A model generated the notes under the pieces. The model did not search any database. It saw nothing but the letters and a program-made list of their open reading frames with translations, and was not told where the DNA came from. Both the position numbers and the translations under genes were made by a program. DNA of 64,000 bases from the NCBI GenBank assembly GCA_963703665.1, contig CAVPFB010000004.1, positions 558,001-622,000 of the forward strand, read 5' to 3'. The DNA comes from AP-15 sp963703665. Lineage in GTDB: Bacteria > Pseudomonadota > Alphaproteobacteria > ATCC43930 > CGMCC-115725. Below, one piece after another: positions 11,350-19,154 of this stretch; position 1 is the stretch's first letter; the number at the start of each line of letters is the position of its first letter.

Positions 11350-11880
11350 ATGGCGCGATGCCGTGTTTTGCTCGTTCTCGGCGCGTTGCTTGCCCTGACA
11401 TTGCCGGGGTGCGGCTGGGAGCCGTTGTACGCCGACCCGCAAACCGGAGCGGCGAGCGTGGATTTGCGCGCGATCCGCGTCGATCCGATCCCCGAGCGGA
11501 TCGGGCAGCGGCTCGAGCTGGCGCTGCGCGCCTCGCTCAATCCGTCCGGCGAGCCGACGGCGCCGCGCTATCGCCTGCAGACGACCCTCTCCGTCGTGCT
11601 GTCCGCGCTGGGAATCCAATCGCAAGGCACGGGGACGCTCGGCAGGCTCGACGTGATCGCAACCTACCGCCTTCTCGATTTCCACAGCGGGGCCGTCCTG
11701 CAGACCAACACGATCCATGTGCAGAACTCGTTCGCGCTCGATCCGAACCAGTATTCGACGGTTGTCGGCCAGACCGACGCCGGGGTGCGCAGCGTCGAGG
11801 AGCTGAACCAGGAGATTGTCGCGCGCCTCACCCTGTTCATGGAGCATCGCGCCGCCGAGAAGACCGCGAGGCCGGTCTGA
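11350..11880 (+). CDS. lptE: LPS assembly lipoprotein LptE
   Basis: Outer-membrane lipoprotein that plugs the LptD barrel and helps insert lipopolysaccharide. The 176-residue protein has a signal peptide with lipobox LPGC near residue 21, followed at once by GWEPLY, the typical start of mature LptE. The core shows RIGQRLELALRASL, YRLQTTLSV and a middle strand VIATYRLLD, then the C-terminal helix ELNQEIVARLTLFM. It begins one base after the leuS stop and ends 6 bp before holA, so translation is tightly coupled. This order is conserved in alphaproteobacteria. Confidence 0.93.
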   Translation: MARCRVLLVLGALLALTLPGCGWEPLYADPQTGAASVDLRAIRVDPIPERIGQRLELALRASLNPSGEPTAPRYRLQTTLSVVLSALGIQSQGTGTLGRLDVIATYRLLDFHSGAVLQTNTIHVQNSFALDPNQYSTVVGQTDAGVRSVEELNQEIVARLTLFMEHRAAEKTARPV

Positions 11881-11886
11881 AATGCC

Positions 11887-12912
11887 GTGAAGCTCGCTCC
11901 GGCGCGGGTCGCCGCCTTTCTCCAGCGCCCCGATCGCGAAATCCGCGCGGTGCTGCTCCATGGCCCGGACGCCGGTCTGGTGCGCGAGCGCGGCGACGCC
12001 CTGGCGCGCACCGTCTGCCCGGATCTGAGCGACCCGTTCCGGATTGCCGAGCTGACCGGCTCGGCACTCGCCGCCGATCCGGCCCGGCTCGTCGACGAGA
12101 GCGCGCAGCTGAGCCTCGCCGGCGGTCGCCGGGTGGTGCGGGTCCGCGGCGCCGCGGACGGCCTGGCGCGGCTGTTCGCAGGATTTTTGGAAGGGATGCC
12201 GGGTGACGTGCTGATCGTGGCCGAGGCCGGCGAATTGGCGACCTCTTCGGCGCTGCGCCGGGCTTTCGAAAACTCGCCCCGCGGCGCGGCGATCGGCTGC
12301 TACCCCGACAATTTGCGCGACCGCGCCGCGGTGATCCGCGAGAGCCTGGCCGCCCATCGGGTCACCGCCAGCCGCGACGCGACCCAATATCTGGTCGAGC
12401 ACCTCGGCGGCGACCGGCTGTTGACCCGCTCGGAACTGGAGAAGCTCGCGCTTTATGCCGGCGAGGGCGGCCGGGTCGAGCTCGAGGACGCACGGCACTC
12501 GGTCGGCGACAGCGCGGCGCTCGACCTCGACGATGCGGTAATGGCGGCGGCCGAGGGCGACGCCGTCCGGCTCGACCGGGTGCTCGATCGGGTCTTTCAG
12601 GAGGGCGAAGCCCCGGTCACGGTGGTCCGCGCGCTGTTACGGCATCTGCACCGGCTGCATGGCCTCGCCGCCCGCGCCGCCGCCGGGACGACGGTCGACG
12701 AGGTGCTGCGCAGCGCCCGCCCGCCGATCTTCTTCAAGCATCAGGACAGCGTCAGACGCCAGCTCGGACGGTGGAGCGAAGCGGGTCTGCGCACCGCGCT
12801 CGGTCGCCTCGCCCAGGCCGAAATCGACATGAAGACGACCGGTTTTCCCGCCGAAACCTTGTGCCGCCAGGCGATGCTGGCAACGGCGCTGGCGGCGCGC
12901 CCCGGCCCCTAG
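11887..12912 (+). CDS. holA: DNA polymerase III subunit delta
   Basis: Clamp-loader subunit that opens the beta sliding clamp. The 341-residue protein matches HolA in length and layout: an N-terminal part LLHGPDAGLVRERGDALA, a middle LIVAEAGEL and a C-terminal collar domain with LDRVLDRVFQEGEAPVTVVRAL and ending in a helix rich in Ala/Leu. The P-loop equivalent (GPDAGLV) is degenerate, as expected for delta. The start is a GTG at 11887, because the nearest ATG (11882) runs straight into a stop. It is the last gene of the DUF3576-leuS-lptE-holA block, and the convergent amidohydrolase gene follows after 12 bp. Confidence 0.93.
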   Translation: MKLAPARVAAFLQRPDREIRAVLLHGPDAGLVRERGDALARTVCPDLSDPFRIAELTGSALAADPARLVDESAQLSLAGGRRVVRVRGAADGLARLFAGFLEGMPGDVLIVAEAGELATSSALRRAFENSPRGAAIGCYPDNLRDRAAVIRESLAAHRVTASRDATQYLVEHLGGDRLLTRSELEKLALYAGEGGRVELEDARHSVGDSAALDLDDAVMAAAEGDAVRLDRVLDRVFQEGEAPVTVVRALLRHLHRLHGLAARAAAGTTVDEVLRSARPPIFFKHQDSVRRQLGRWSEAGLRTALGRLAQAEIDMKTTGFPAETLCRQAMLATALAARPGP

Positions 12913-12924
12913 CCCGAGTTGGGG

Positions 12925-13743
12925 TCAGCCGGGCAGGTTCCAACCGAGCCAGTCGCACACGGCCCGGCCCATGACGAGCTCGAGATCGCGGCCCTTGAGC
13001 CACGGCATCTCCTCGGTGAACATCGTCACGCATTGTTTCCACGAGCACGGCATCCGGGTGATGTCGGTGCCCCAGAAGGTGCGCTCGGGGCCGAAGGCCT
13101 CGACGATCTGCTGGGTGTATTTGTGGATGTTGCGATAGGGATAGGTCTGGCTCGAATTGCCCGGCGCGCCGGTCGCCTTGACCGCGACATTCGGGTACTT
13201 GGCGAGCGCCAGCAACGCCGGCTGATTGCCGTGCGCCGCGTCGTCCTTGCCGTCGCGCACCCGCGCGTAATGGTCGAGCAACAGCCTGAGGCCGGGGTGC
13301 CGCTCGGCGATCCGGCCCACCTGCGGCAGGTAGTTCGAGGCCATCAGCGCGATCGGGATGCCGGCCTTCTCGGCCGCCGGCCACAGCCAGTCCATCGTGC
13401 CGTCGGTCATCCAATTGGCCTGGTGCGGCGCGGTGAACGCATAGCGCAGCCCGAGCATCCCCGGCCGGCTCTTCCAGCCGTCGATCAACGACCGGCTCTC
13501 CGGCTTGTCGAGCGGGAAATTGCCGAGGATGCCGAAGCGGTTCGGGTATTTCTTCGCCGCCTCCTCGGAGATTTTGCCCGAGTTCGGGTCCCAGCCCGGC
13601 GGATGCAGCAGCACGGCATCGACCCCGGCCGCATCCATGTCGCGGATGCATTCTTCGGCGGAATAGGAATTGACCTGGCGATGAGCCTGGTTGGTCGGCG
13701 GCCCGGCCGACCAGATGTGAACCTGTGCATCGACGATCAGCAT
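12925..13743 (-). CDS. amidohydrolase family protein
   Basis: Metal-dependent TIM-barrel hydrolase of the amidohydrolase-2 type, 272 residues. The N-terminal VDAQVHIW carries the first metal-binding residues (normally D-x-H-x-H/x-W), LHPPGW and YAFTAPHQ follow, and the C-terminal FWGTDITRMP holds the conserved Asp. RLLLDHYARVRDG is the strand with the conserved His. Members hydrolyse lactones or decarboxylate aromatic acids (for example 4-sulfomuconolactone or gamma-resorcylate type enzymes). The ATG at 13743 has an AGGAGTAAC site. It is followed on the same strand upstream by two CMD-family proteins, which fits a ring-cleavage or lactone pathway. Substrate not identified. Confidence 0.88.
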   Translation of the reverse strand: MLIVDAQVHIWSAGPPTNQAHRQVNSYSAEECIRDMDAAGVDAVLLHPPGWDPNSGKISEEAAKKYPNRFGILGNFPLDKPESRSLIDGWKSRPGMLGLRYAFTAPHQANWMTDGTMDWLWPAAEKAGIPIALMASNYLPQVGRIAERHPGLRLLLDHYARVRDGKDDAAHGNQPALLALAKYPNVAVKATGAPGNSSQTYPYRNIHKYTQQIVEAFGPERTFWGTDITRMPCSWKQCVTMFTEEMPWLKGRDLELVMGRAVCDWLGWNLPG

Positions 13744-13778
13744 GGCGTTACTCCTCGATATTTCAAGTCCATCGAACT

Positions 13779-13863
13779 GTCATTGCGTGCAAAGCGAAGT
13801 AATCTCGTTGGCGCAGAGCTCGGAGGTTCGAGATTGCTTCGTCGTTCCGCGCCTCGCAATGAC
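13779..13863. repeat. 85-bp intergenic hairpin repeat, GTCATTGCG family, copy 1
   Basis: The ends GTCATTGCG and CGCAATGAC are perfect inverted repeats, and the inner arms (AATCTCG and CGAGATT) pair as well. A second copy of nearly equal length with the same arms lies at 58557-58642. The type resembles the REP-like palindromes common between alphaproteobacterial genes. Confidence 0.85.
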
Positions 13864-13870
13864 CGTGCGA

Positions 13871-14428
13871 TCAGCGCGCCAAGCCTTCGGCGCCGGCGGG
13901 AACGTCGTAGAAGGCGAGGGTCATCGACACGCTGGTGTAGAAGCCCAGCAGGGTGATCACGTCGGTGATGCCCTCGTGGCCGAGCGCTTCGACCGCACGG
14001 TCGAAGAGCCCCTTAGACACCCACCGCGAATTGGCAAGACACGTCGCCATCTCGTAGATGACCTGCTCGCGCCTGTCGTCGAACGAGGTCGGCAACCCCG
14101 AAAGCAGCGCCTCGACCTTGTCGGCCGGCACCCCGGCCGCCTTGGCGGCGCGCTCGTGCGCATTGGTCGGGTAGGCCGAATGCCATCTGCTGTTGATGAT
14201 GACGACGGCGATCTCGCGCTCGCGCTCGCTGAGCGAATAGCCGGTGCGGAAATAGGCGCCCAGCGGCCCCATCACCTTGGCCAGCTTCGGATTGTGCACA
14301 TAGATCTTGTTCGGGCCGGGAAGCCGGCCGCGGGTCTCGATCAGCGTGCGGTAGCCCTCCTGCTGCTCCGGCGTCATCTGGTCATAAGGGATCTCGGCAT
14401 AGCGGCCAAAGGTCGGCGTCTCGGGCAT
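13871..14428 (-). CDS. carboxymuconolactone decarboxylase family protein, tandem copy A
   Basis: A 185-residue CMD-family protein. The conserved parts are the N-terminal YDQMTPEQQEGYRTLIETRG, FRTGYSLSEREREIAV, AYPTNAHERAAKAAG and the C-terminal LGHEGITDVITLLGFYTS. The Cys-x-x-Cys pair of AhpD is absent, so peroxidase activity is unlikely and a decarboxylase or hydrolase-like role is more probable. It is about 85 percent identical to the next gene upstream (158 of 185 residues by direct comparison, no gaps), a recent tandem duplication that includes the leader. An AAGGAAAC site precedes the ATG at 14428. Confidence 0.9.
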   Translation of the reverse strand: MPETPTFGRYAEIPYDQMTPEQQEGYRTLIETRGRLPGPNKIYVHNPKLAKVMGPLGAYFRTGYSLSEREREIAVVIINSRWHSAYPTNAHERAAKAAGVPADKVEALLSGLPTSFDDRREQVIYEMATCLANSRWVSKGLFDRAVEALGHEGITDVITLLGFYTSVSMTLAFYDVPAGAEGLAR

Positions 14429-14512
14429 TTTCGGGTTTCCTTCCCCCCGGGGTGAATTGGCGGCGCATCCTGCAACAGTCGTGCGTCCCTGTCGACCGAC
14501 GCGCCGTCCCTC

Positions 14513-15070
14513 TCAGCGCTGCAGGCCTTCGGCGCCGGCGGGCACATCGTAGAAAGCAAGGATCATCGATACGCTGGTGTAATGGCCCATCAGGCAAATG
14601 ACGTCGGTGATGCCGACATGGCCCAGCGCCTCGACTGCGCGGTCGAAGAGCCCCTTGGCGACCCAGCGCGAATTGGCGAGGCAAGTGGCCATCTCGTAGA
14701 CGATTTGCTCACGCTTGTCGGAGAACGCGGTCGGCAGGCCGGAAAGGATCGCCTCGACCTGGTCGGCCGGCAGCCCGGCCGCCTTGCCGGCGCGCTCGTG
14801 CGCATTGGTCGGATAAGCCGAGCGCCATTTGCTGTTGATGATGCAGACCGCGATTTCGCGCTCGCGCTCGGACAGCGAATAGCCGGTGCGAAAATGGCCC
14901 CCGAACGGCCCCGCCACCTTCGCCAGCTTCGGGTTGTGCACCAGGATCTTGTTCGGTCCGCCGAGCGCCCCGCGGCTCTCGATCAGCGAGCGGTAGCCTT
15001 CCTGCTGCTCCGGCGTCATCTGGTCATACGGGATCTCGGCATAACGGCCAAAGGTCGGCGTCTCGGGCAT
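14513..15070 (-). CDS. carboxymuconolactone decarboxylase family protein, tandem copy B
   Basis: Second member of the duplicated pair, also 185 residues, with the same start, end and motifs as copy A. The 27 differences are spread over the chain and are enriched in the region of residues 28-60 (for example RLPGPNKIY against ALGGPNKIL) and around residues 152-169, which may line the active site and mark a change of substrate. It also lacks Cys-x-x-Cys. The upstream 60-70 bp are shared with copy A, including a GTTTCCTTC segment and the sequence GCATCCTGCAA. The two genes are probably one transcript. Confidence 0.9.
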   Translation of the reverse strand: MPETPTFGRYAEIPYDQMTPEQQEGYRSLIESRGALGGPNKILVHNPKLAKVAGPFGGHFRTGYSLSEREREIAVCIINSKWRSAYPTNAHERAGKAAGLPADQVEAILSGLPTAFSDKREQIVYEMATCLANSRWVAKGLFDRAVEALGHVGITDVICLMGHYTSVSMILAFYDVPAGAEGLQR

Positions 15071-15243
15071 CTTTGGGTTTCCTTCACGTGGGGTGAATTA
15101 ACGGCACATCCTGCAATAGGCGCGCAGCCCTGTCGACCGCCGGCGCACGCCCTCGGCAGCCAGCGCTACGCCCGGTCCCCTATGCGGTCCGCTCAGCGGC
15201 GAAGGCGCTGTTAGAAGGTGGCAGCACCGCACTGCGATCCCGA

Positions 15244-15272
15244 CTTGACAGGACACCCAACCTCGCGTAGAT
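15244..15272 (+). promoter_or_regulatory. sigma-70 promoter of the candidate small RNA
   Basis: A perfect TTGACA at 15244-15249 and TAGATG at 15267-15272 with a 17-bp spacer. Transcription would begin near 15279, about 160 bp before a strong terminator. Confidence 0.6.
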
Positions 15273-15278
15273 GCCGGC

Positions 15279-15438
15279 CGATGAACCGAATGGCGCAGAT
15301 TCAGATGTCGGAGACTTTTTTCCTTGCCCTCTGGATTCTCCAGAGCACGGGGTCAGAGGAGGTTCGTTTGCGCTGAGCGATCTGCGCGCACAGACGGTTT
15401 CCAGGCCCCGCCGGACACGGACGGGGCTTTTGTTTTTT
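15279..15438 (+). ncRNA. candidate small RNA, about 160 nt
   Basis: The stretch lies between a good promoter and an intrinsic terminator and holds no convincing reading frame with a ribosome-binding site. It can fold into three hairpins: CTCTGG with CCAGAG (15329-15345, loop ATTCT), TGCGC with GCGCA in the middle, and the terminator stem at the end. A T-run at 15316 divides a less structured 5' part from the rest. The length resembles 6S RNA, but I do not see the paired ends and central bubble needed for that. It could instead be the structured leader of the cyclase gene at 15486, whose expression the terminator would then control. Family unknown. Confidence 0.45.
15405..15438 (+). terminator. 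intrinsic terminator
   Basis: GCCCCG (15405-15410) pairs with CGGGGC (15422-15427), extended inside by CCG/CGG, and is followed by TTTTGTTTTTT. It ends the candidate small RNA or attenuates the downstream cyclase gene. Confidence 0.8.
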
Positions 15439-15485
15439 CGCCCGATCATGCCCGGCGGGTCTCTGCGATCGAGGGACGCGGGGCC

Positions 15486-16148
15486 ATGTTGGACGATGTT
15501 TGGCCGGAGCTGGCTAGGACCTTCGCCACCGGTTTCTTGGCTGGCGGCGCATCCGTCGCCGCCCAATGGATAGCGCCCTCGGCAATTCAGGCATTGAGGC
15601 GTTTCCGCGCGCGCAAATTCGGCGATCGTGTCGAACGCCGGCTCGCGGCGATCCTTGCGGCTGATGTTGCCGGCTATTCGCGTCTGATGTCCGCCGACGA
15701 GGAGGGCACTCATTGTCGGCTGCTGTCCTATCGGCGCGAGGTCATCGAACCAAAAGTCCGCGAGCATCGTGGCCGGGTTGTCAAGAACACCGGCGACGGC
15801 GCTCTTGTCGAGTTCGGCAGCGTCGTCGACGCAGTGCGCTGTGCATTGGAGGTTCAGCGGGTCCTGGTCGCACGCAATGCCGAGGTGCCGCAGAGCCGCC
15901 GCGTCGAGCTGCGTATCGGCGTCAACTTCGGCGATGTCATCGTCGCGCCGGACGACGTCTACGGCCGGGTGGTGAACCTCGCCGCGCGTCTCGAAGGCCT
16001 CGCCGCGCCGGGCGGCATCTGCATCTCGCAAGATGCCTGGCGCCACGTGCAGGGGGCGATCGCCGCCGAATTCGTCGATTTGGGCGAGCAACGCCTGAAA
16101 AATATCCCCGATCCGGCGCATGTCTACGCGATCGCGCCTGCGGCCTGA
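15486..16148 (+). CDS. class III adenylate/guanylate cyclase, catalytic domain only
   Basis: Nucleotidyl cyclase making cAMP or cGMP. After a short N-terminal segment with a weakly hydrophobic stretch (residues 8-30, FATGFLAGGASVAAQW), the catalytic domain starts at VERRLAAILAADVAGYSRLM, where the two metal-binding aspartates would be Asp in AADVAGYS and Asp in KNTGDGALVEF. RIGVNFGDVIV, DDVYGRVVNLAARLE and GGICISQDAW complete it. The protein ends after LKNIPDPAHVYAI, so the TPR-rich C-terminal half common in this alphaproteobacterial subfamily is missing. An open frame extends back to 15324 across the terminator; ATG 15486 avoids that. Sits between the candidate small RNA and the oxygenase cluster; regulation of that cluster by cAMP would be speculation. 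Confidence 0.88.
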   Translation: MLDDVWPELARTFATGFLAGGASVAAQWIAPSAIQALRRFRARKFGDRVERRLAAILAADVAGYSRLMSADEEGTHCRLLSYRREVIEPKVREHRGRVVKNTGDGALVEFGSVVDAVRCALEVQRVLVARNAEVPQSRRVELRIGVNFGDVIVAPDDVYGRVVNLAARLEGLAAPGGICISQDAWRHVQGAIAAEFVDLGEQRLKNIPDPAHVYAIAPAA

Positions 16149-16265
16149 CCTCGGAGATCGTCGGTCCATATCATGTGCCTGGGCCGGCGATCTCGACAGC
16201 GCCGCTGGTCTTTAGTCGAGCCTTGTCGTACTTTCCCGGCCACTCCGCCGGCTGGGAGAGGCGTA

Positions 16266-17726
16266 ATGGGAGCGCGTAGCGGAAAACAATACATTGCAGG
16301 GTTGCGGGAGCAGGAGCGGGAGGTCTGGCTCGGCGGCGAGCGGGTCCGGGACGTCACCATCCATCCGGGGCTGAGAGGCGGCGTGCATGCGATCGCCTCG
16401 CTCTACGACATGCAGCACGACCCGAAATTGCGCGACCAGATGACCTATGCGTCGCCGACGAGCGGCGACCGGGTCGGGCTGTCCTTTCTGATCCCGCGCA
16501 CCCGCCAGGACCTCGAAACGCGCCGGGTCATGATGCTCAATTGGGCGCGCGCCACCTGCGGCATGATGGGACGCTCCCCCGATTTCATGAACGTGACCTA
16601 CGCCGCCTGGGCCGGGGCCGCCGAGTTCTTCGCCCAGGGCAAGCCCGAATACGGCGACAACATGCGCCGTTATTATGAGTACATCCGCGAAAACGACCTG
16701 ACCCTGACCCACTCACTGATCAACCTGCAGCGCAGCCGCACCGTCTCCGGCGTGTTCAACCTGCAGGAGGGGACGGCGTTGCAGGTGGTGCGCGAGACCG
16801 ATGCCGGCATCATCGTGCGCGGCGCCCGGATTCTCGCGACCCTGGGGCCGCTCGCCGACGAGATCGGGGTCTATTCGCCGCGCATGGGGCGGCATACCGA
16901 GAGCCACAGCCCGTTCGCGCTGAGCTTTGCGATCCCGTGCGGGACCAAGGGGCTCAAATTCCTGTGCCGCGACAGCTTTGACCAGGGCCGCTCGCATTTC
17001 GACCAACCCTTGGCCTCGCGCTTCGAGGAGATGGATTGCGTCGTGTTTTTCGACGACGTGCTGGTGCCGTGGGAGCGGGTGTTTCTGCTCGGCGACGTCG
17101 ACCGGCTCAACGCTACCGCCACCGCGACCCATTCCTCGGCCCATTCGGCGCATCAGGGCGCGACCAAGAACCTGGCCAAATGCGAGTTCGTGCTGGGCAC
17201 GGCGCTGCTGATGACCCAGACGCTGGGCAATGCGCACCTGCCGCATGTCGAGGAGCGGATCGGCGAATTGATGCTGACGACCCAGCTGACCCGCGCCTGC
17301 ATGCGCGCCGCCGAGGCCGACGCCCAGCTCGATGAATGGGGGGTCATGACCCCCGATCCGCTGATGGTGGAAAGCCCGCGCAATCTGTTTATGACCGCCT
17401 ATCCGCGGATGATCGAGATCCTGCAATTGCTGGGGTCGTCGAGCTTTATGCTGACGCCGAGCGAGGCCGATTTCAAAGGCCCGCTCAAATCCGACATCGA
17501 GCAGTATCTGGCGACCGACAACACGGCGGCGAAGGACCGGGTCAAGCTGTTCCGGTTGGCCTGGGATCTCGCCGGCAGCGCCTTCGGCAGCCGCCAGGTG
17601 CTGTACGAGCGCTTCTTTGCCAGCGACCCGTTGACGCGGGCGCGGGCAATCGCCACGATCTATCCGAAGAAGGAAGTCATGGACCGCGTCCTCGATTTTC
17701 TCGGGCGCGACGACGACCGTTTGTGA
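16266..17726 (+). CDS. 4-hydroxyphenylacetate 3-hydroxylase (HpaB) family monooxygenase
   Basis: Flavin-dependent aromatic hydroxylase, oxygenase component, 486 residues. It uses reduced FAD delivered by a separate reductase and adds a hydroxyl ortho to a phenolic OH. The family shows in the N-terminal GKQYIAGLREQEREVWLGGE, the acyl-CoA-dehydrogenase-like core RATCGMMGRSPDFMN, SRTVSGVFNLQE, and VVFFDDVLVPWERVFLLGD, and C-terminal FASDPLTRARAIATIYPK. The ATG at 16266 gives the canonical start; upstream codons do not fit. No HpaC-type flavin reductase is visible nearby. It overlaps the following VOC gene region (stop at 17724-17726, ribosome-binding site immediately after), so hydroxylation followed by extradiol cleavage is the likely logic of the pair. 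Confidence 0.92.
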   Translation: MGARSGKQYIAGLREQEREVWLGGERVRDVTIHPGLRGGVHAIASLYDMQHDPKLRDQMTYASPTSGDRVGLSFLIPRTRQDLETRRVMMLNWARATCGMMGRSPDFMNVTYAAWAGAAEFFAQGKPEYGDNMRRYYEYIRENDLTLTHSLINLQRSRTVSGVFNLQEGTALQVVRETDAGIIVRGARILATLGPLADEIGVYSPRMGRHTESHSPFALSFAIPCGTKGLKFLCRDSFDQGRSHFDQPLASRFEEMDCVVFFDDVLVPWERVFLLGDVDRLNATATATHSSAHSAHQGATKNLAKCEFVLGTALLMTQTLGNAHLPHVEERIGELMLTTQLTRACMRAAEADAQLDEWGVMTPDPLMVESPRNLFMTAYPRMIEILQLLGSSSFMLTPSEADFKGPLKSDIEQYLATDNTAAKDRVKLFRLAWDLAGSAFGSRQVLYERFFASDPLTRARAIATIYPKKEVMDRVLDFLGRDDDRL

Positions 17727-17737
17727 TGGAGGAAATC

Positions 17738-18259
17738 ATGAAAAAGCCGATGTATCTGCAGCACGTCAACCTTTACGTGCGCGATGCCGACCGCTCCAAG
17801 CAGTGGTACGAGGACCTCTTGGGCCTGCACACCTACGAATACCGGCCGGGCTGGGCCGCCTTCATGTCGGCCGACACCGAGCAGTCGCACGAGGTGGCGC
17901 TGATGCAGTTGGGGCCGGACGCGCCGCTGCAGGAAAAGGGCCAGGTCGGCCTCAACCACATGGCCTGGCGGCTCGAATTGCTCGACGATCTGAAGGAGTT
18001 CTATCACCGCTGCAAGGAAAAAAGGCAGCCGATCGAGCGCATCTCCGATCACGGTATCTCGCTCGGCATTTATATGCGCGACCCCGACGGGAACGGTGTC
18101 GAGGTGTTTTACGAGATGCCGCGCGCCGAATGGCCGGTGGACTATCACGTGTTCACCCGCGAGAAGACCGGCAATGGCCGCTTCCCCGGCCCATGGGACA
18201 ACGACGAGGCGTTCATGCGGCCACAGGCCGCGGCGCCGCAACCGGTCGCCGCGCAGTAA
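17738..18259 (+). CDS. VOC family protein, probable extradiol dioxygenase
   Basis: Vicinal-oxygen-chelate fold metalloenzyme of 173 residues with a single pair of beta-alpha-beta-beta-beta units. LQHVNLYVRDADRSKQWYEDLLG is the first unit with the metal His in QHVNL; LNHMAWRLELLDDLKEFYHRC begins the second with another metal His; DPDGNGVEVFYEMP carries the terminal Glu. That 2-His-1-Glu set fits a type I extradiol ring-cleavage dioxygenase. The ATG at 17738 has a perfect GGAGGAA site; an ATG at 17726 overlapping the hpaB-like stop is less well placed. The neighbours suggest it opens the catechol made by the upstream hydroxylase. Confidence 0.85.
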   Translation: MKKPMYLQHVNLYVRDADRSKQWYEDLLGLHTYEYRPGWAAFMSADTEQSHEVALMQLGPDAPLQEKGQVGLNHMAWRLELLDDLKEFYHRCKEKRQPIERISDHGISLGIYMRDPDGNGVEVFYEMPRAEWPVDYHVFTREKTGNGRFPGPWDNDEAFMRPQAAAPQPVAAQ

Positions 18260-18427
18260 CCTGTCGTCGCTTCTGTTTTGAGCGGCGCGGAGGCCTATCC
18301 CAGGGAAGGGCGATTGCCCGTCGATTCGCGGGCCATAGCTTTTGCTCGTCTTGGCCGGATTCGTCCAGGCTCGTCCCGGCCATCCACGCCTTCGTCGCAC
18401 AGAGGGACCTCCATCGCGGCTCCATCG

Positions 18428-18450
18428 ATGCCCGGATCAAGTCCGGGCAT
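18428..18450. repeat. intergenic palindrome
   Basis: ATGCCCGGA and TCCGGGCAT form a perfect nine-base stem around the loop TCAAG. It lies in the 220-bp gap between the VOC gene and the dioxygenase beta subunit gene and looks like a REP-type element. Confidence 0.8.
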
Positions 18451-18480
18451 GACGGTCTCGATACGGTTCGTCGGAGTGAG

Positions 18481-19032
18481 ATGCAGATGCCGAACCGGAA
18501 CGAGCAAGTCGCCCGCTTGCTCCTGAGGCAGGAGATCGAAGAGTTTCTCTATCACGAGGCGGAACTGCTCGACGAGCGGCGCTACGAGGACTGGCTGGTG
18601 CTAGTCGCCGAGGACGTGCGCTACTGGATGCCGATGCGGCGCAACGTCAAGGTCGGCGAGCAAGAGCGCGAGTTCACCCGCGCCGACCATGACATCAACT
18701 GGTTCGACGAGGGCAAGGAGACCTTGGAGCGGCGGGTCAAGCAGATCATGACCGGGATTCACTGGGCCGAGGAGCCGGTCTCGCGCATCTCACATATGGT
18801 CTCGAACGTGCAGCTGCTCGAGGTGCGGCCCGCGCTCGCCGAGGCGGCTGAGGTCCTGGCCAAATGCCGGTTTCTGATCTACCGCAACCGGGTCGAGACC
18901 GAAACCGACATCCTGGTCGGCAAGCGCGAGGACCGGCTGCGCCGCGCCGGCGAGGGCTGGCAGCTCGCCCGCCGCAAGATCATCCTCGACCAGAACGTGC
19001 TGATGACCAAGAACCTGACGTTTTTCTTTTAG
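18481..19032 (+). CDS. aromatic-ring-hydroxylating dioxygenase, beta subunit
   Basis: Small subunit of a Rieske non-heme iron dioxygenase, 183 residues, adopting the NTF2/SnoaL cone fold and stabilising an alpha3-beta3 hexamer. Typical features are the N-terminal FLYHEAELLDERRYEDWLVLVAEDVRYWMP, the middle DHDINWFDEGKETLERRV, SRISHMVSNVQ and the C-terminal WQLARRKIILDQNVLMTKNLTFFF, all close to the biphenyl/benzoate dioxygenase beta family. Two ATG codons (18481 and 18487) follow a GGAG site; the first is given. The alpha subunit follows 120 bp downstream, with a hairpin repeat in between, an unusual gap and an unusual beta-before-alpha order for this family. Confidence 0.9.
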   Translation: MQMPNRNEQVARLLLRQEIEEFLYHEAELLDERRYEDWLVLVAEDVRYWMPMRRNVKVGEQEREFTRADHDINWFDEGKETLERRVKQIMTGIHWAEEPVSRISHMVSNVQLLEVRPALAEAAEVLAKCRFLIYRNRVETETDILVGKREDRLRRAGEGWQLARRKIILDQNVLMTKNLTFFF

Positions 19033-19076
19033 CGTCGGGAGCGAGCCGATTTCGGCGCTGAACCTGCCGTCGCTCC

Positions 19077-19137
19077 GTCATGCCGGCGAAAGCCGATATC
19101 CATCGCAACCATGGGTCTGGGCTTGCGCCGGGATGAC
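19077..19137. repeat. intergenic hairpin repeat
   Basis: GTCATGCCGGCG at the left and CGCCGGGATGAC at the right are inverted repeats, with AAAGCC and GGGCTT as inner arms. It separates the beta and alpha subunit genes and may attenuate or stabilise the transcript. Confidence 0.7.
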
Positions 19138-19154
19138 GAGGTGTTGGCGCAAAT

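Noticed and set aside
15279..15438. 6S RNA or bacterial SRP RNA
   Set aside because: Length is suitable but the paired ends with a central bubble (6S) and the conserved SRP tetraloop region are not seen.
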